From NCBI GenBank assembly GCA_036897625.1, contig JAYMTA010001386.1, positions 1-20,234 of the forward strand: a stretch of DNA of 20,234 nt, read 5' to 3'. This DNA is from Pelargonium cotyledonis. Lineage: Eukaryota > Streptophyta > Magnoliopsida > Geraniales > Geraniaceae. This document shows positions 18,151-20,234 of the stretch, piece by piece. Every line of letters begins with the position of its first letter. Positions within the stretch are counted from its first letter, which is position 1. Below the pieces are notes generated by a model that was given only the letters and a program-made list of their open reading frames with translations, searched no databases and was not told the origin of the DNA. A program made the position numbers and the translations under genes.

Positions 18151-18444
18151 CTATGCAGGTTCATTGCGCGCGCCAACGATGAAAGTGAAATGGGTACTGA
18201 AATCCGAGAGCTTGGAGGAGTTCTTCAAGTCCCAGAGCCTCACTTTCTCAGCATACGTAGCCCAACCAACGCGAAACTTGTTGTCCACGCCATTCAAGTG
18301 AATGGCACCTAAAGCAGTTGTTGCATCTCCATGGAAGGCCATGTCAGAATCAGCTTGATCAAAGCTGGTTTTGTGGAAGTGCATAGAATCTGCAAATGGG
18401 ATCAAAAGAAGCAAAAGGATGGTAAAGAAAAAGATAGTAGCCAT
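18151..18444 (-). pseudogene. Signal peptide and N-terminus of a legume-lectin domain (truncated LecRK ectodomain)
   Basis: 97 codons from ATG 18444. Residues 1-20 are a signal peptide (FFFTILLLLLIPFADS). Residues 21-97 match the start of the L-type lectin domain of LecRKs: SFDQADSDMAFHGDAT, then RVGWATYAEKVRLWD, then FSTHFTFIVGARNEPA, followed by TAG at 18153-18151. About 150-200 residues of lectin domain, including the metal and sugar-binding loops, and the first half of the transmembrane helix should come next but are absent; the helix resumes within a few bases in another frame. A (TA)9 tract at 18503-18520 can serve as the TATA box. It is best read as the 5' part of the same broken gene as the kinase at 17042-18073. 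Confidence 0.85.
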
Positions 18445-18502
18445 GACAGTGAACTGTTAATTCCTTGCTAAAGAGTAAAGACTAGTAATGATACAAGAAA
18501 CC

Positions 18503-18520
18503 TATATATATATATATATA
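18503..18520. repeat. (TA)9 microsatellite / TATA box of the lectin kinase locus
   Basis: A pure TA run about 60 bp upstream of the ATG at 18444, in the right place to act as the TATA element of the minus-strand gene. Its length is likely to vary between individuals. Confidence 0.7.
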
Positions 18521-19870
18521 CATATTTTTGTACATTGTTTGTATTCAAGATTAGAAAATAAGCACAAAAACTTGGCCATTATATAGCTTGGTTAGAACTG
18601 CAGTTTCATTGGCCGGCGTCTACCAAAAAATGAACCAACTCTAAATGCGTGATCTTATCTTATCATTAACCAGTTGAAGAAGTCTATAAAATATCAGTAA
18701 TATGCATATAAATCAAGATCACAAAAATAGCAAAATGACTCTGAAAGCAACAGTTTCTCATACTCATATGGTCAAATTGAGAGCTCCATATGTGATAATT
18801 TTTCACTGTAAGTGCACATGATGTCTATTATTCTTGTAGTGACCTGTAAAGAAAGTTCTGTGAGCTCAATAAAAATGCAAAACAATGTGATATATACAAC
18901 TAATAAGACAGTTTCTTCACTATCAGTATAATTAATTGGTGACTAGGTCTCTGCCAAGCAAAAAAAAACAAGAAGAAAACAAAAGATTTTACTTGGATTC
19001 AGGAACACAGTGTAAATCAAATGAATAAACATAGCCGCGCAACGAATATAGTATTGCTTCTGTTAATTTAATCAAGTTCATATAAGTATCCATCTCCAAC
19101 CTAATTTAGTATACAAACAAATGTGTCATTTTCACATACTCATTCACAATTTGTCAAGGACTCAACCTATAGTTCCTCCATGGACTGATTACACCTAATC
19201 TATGCATCATCTTATTACCTCATCCAAATACACAAATCATGGGGTGGTTGTATTTAAACCTAGACTTGGTCTATTCTTAAAAGTCACTCTTTCATGGTTG
19301 CTTAAGGAGCTTATGATGAGTCTTATATGTTGCACATTAGTTAAGGTTAGTGCAAAACTAATACTCAATCATAGACCAAAGCCAGCTAGAGTTGATAGTC
19401 TGGACTAGGGCCAACAAATTGGACAATGACTTGTGATAAGACATGAATTTAAGTTTTTGTTCAACATAATGGGGGTTTGTGCCAACTAAGTCAACCTATT
19501 TAATAATTGAGTTTTGTTGGTGTCGACCTTGTTTAACCCGCAGAAACAGTATATCAACCCACCAATTTAAGTATAAGAATGTAAATTTCAAACTTATCAT
19601 GTAAAAAAATGACTTGTATAAATTTAATAGTCAAGATATCATGTCGGATCAATATCAACTCGCTCATAAAACGTGTTGTGTTCATAAAGTGTATTTCAAT
19701 CTGTTTAATAAATAGGTCGAGTTTTGCTGGTCGGAGACCCACCCCATACTGTCAGCAGGGAGGCTCGAACTCAAGACCTCAAAGAGAATCCAAAACGCTT
19801 AAAACACTTGGCCCAACTTGCCTTTGTCGATTTAGTAACATCAGAATAACTGATTCTTCAATCTCTCAGT
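18521..19870. other. Intergenic DNA between divergent lectin genes, with a worn repeat
   Basis: There is no supported gene. About 19490-19740 contains phrases such as GTTTAACCCGCAG, TATCAACCCACC, TCATGTCGGATCAA and ATAGGTCGAG. These resemble dispersed plant repeats built on AACCCGTTTA/GGGTCG words, heavily decayed here. GGCTCGAACTCAAGACCTC (19762-19780) is a tRNA-like word common in plant repeats. Confidence 0.4.
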
Positions 19871-19872
19871 AA

Positions 19873-20139
19873 GTTTTAGCTGCGCTTTTGAAGAGGGTGC
19901 TGCCACTTGCACCAAACATTAATACGGATTGGACCCAGTTTGATTCTGACATAGCTAGTTATGGAATTGGAGAAGCAACCTTCAATTCTTCTTGGAAATG
20001 GACGTCAAGGACAAAGTCCACACTCGTGGGTTTGAACATTTCAGCTTCTCTCCAATTCACAAACCCTGAAACGTTGAAAAATGAACATCAGCAACAATAT
20101 TATATTGTTACAATGAAATATAAGAACCAGATTCATTAA
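19873..20139 (+). other. Short open frame, possibly a decayed lectin-domain fragment
   Basis: The frame is open from 19873 to the TAA at 20137-20139 but has no ATG near its beginning (the first candidate is a TTG at 19888). The stretch QFDSDIASYGIGEAT can be lined up with FDQADSDMAFHGDAT of the lectin at 18151-18444, with a VG pair at similar spacing further on (LVG versus RVG). The rest does not match. It could be a relic of a third lectin copy or simply chance. No function is assigned. Confidence 0.25.
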
Positions 20140-20165
20140 AAAAAAGGTTTATCCATCACCACACC

Positions 20166-20234
20166 ATGTTCTTCTCTCCCTCCTTCCTTTGTCTCTTCCT
20201 GATCATCTTCCCATTTGCTGATTCTATAAGCTTC
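20166..20234 (+). CDS. Start of a second lectin-type (LecRK-like) gene, cut by the window end
   Basis: ATG 20166 opens 23 in-frame codons to the last base. They read as a signal peptide, MFFSPSFLCLFLIIFPFADS, followed by ISF. The end, FPFADS, matches IPFADS at the same place in the lectin protein at 18151-18444, and ISF fits the aromatic start of a mature lectin domain. It is divergent from that locus, with start codons about 1.7 kb apart. Whether it carries a kinase cannot be seen. A short secreted protein of another family is possible. Confidence 0.6.
   Translation, partial: MFFSPSFLCLFLIIFPFADSISF

Noticed and set aside
18445-20165. The lectin N-terminus and kinase as two exons of one normal gene joined by a small intron
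   Set aside because: The gap is too short for an intron, has no usable GT-AG pair that restores the frame, and most of the lectin domain would still be missing.

Overview
The window looks like nuclear DNA from a flowering plant, most likely a eudicot. Intergenic DNA and introns are AT-rich, introns are GT-AG with U-rich tracts, telo-box motifs (TAGGGTTT) sit at gene starts, and the gene families (an RZ-1 type RNA-binding protein, nodulin-21/VIT-like transporters, L-type lectin receptor kinases) are plant families. I cannot name the species. There are no rRNA, tRNA or CRISPR features, and bacterial-style operon or RBS logic does not apply.

Layout. Positions 1-400: decayed repeat DNA that includes a Helitron-like 3' end, then a promoter. 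About 420-3100 (+): a gene for a glycine-rich RNA-binding protein with one RRM and one CCHC zinc knuckle (RZ-1A-like). It has a probable 5' leader intron, one coding intron and a probable 3'-UTR intron. Its reading frame is broken by one base in a poly-G tract. Positions 3762-4428 (-): a vacuolar iron transporter-like (VTL/nodulin-21) gene disrupted by a frameshift. Positions 4.5-8.3 kb: a gene-poor AT-rich interval with a 51-bp tandem duplication, a roughly 190-bp segmental duplication and short palindromes. Positions 8317-8979 (-): an intact VTL gene. Positions 9502-10144: a hAT-like MITE candidate. Positions 10.1-12.9 kb: no gene I can support. Positions 12925-14490 (-): a single-exon gene for a Cys-rich zinc-finger-like protein I cannot name. 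Positions 15.04-15.4 kb: a GC-richer island that may be a coding relic. Positions 16015-16632 (-): a third VTL gene, intact. Positions 17042-18444 (-): an L-type lectin receptor kinase locus (clade IX-like) that has lost most of the lectin domain and the start of the transmembrane segment, leaving a signal peptide plus lectin N-terminus and, in another frame, a complete kinase domain. From 20166 (+): the signal peptide of a second, divergently oriented lectin-type gene, cut by the window end.

How the genes relate. The three VTL copies share strand and sequence, and each has a TATA box followed 20-30 bp later by the same 9-bp block where transcription should start, so they look like a local expansion with inherited core promoters. 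Members of this family move cytosolic iron into the vacuole. One copy is decaying. The lectin kinases form a second local cluster, also with one broken member. The dominant theme is family expansion followed by decay. I found no convincing wholly new system. The most checkable unusual signals are the three gene breaks, the shared VTL initiation block, and a small poly(A)-type insertion whose empty site is preserved in the neighbouring duplicate.
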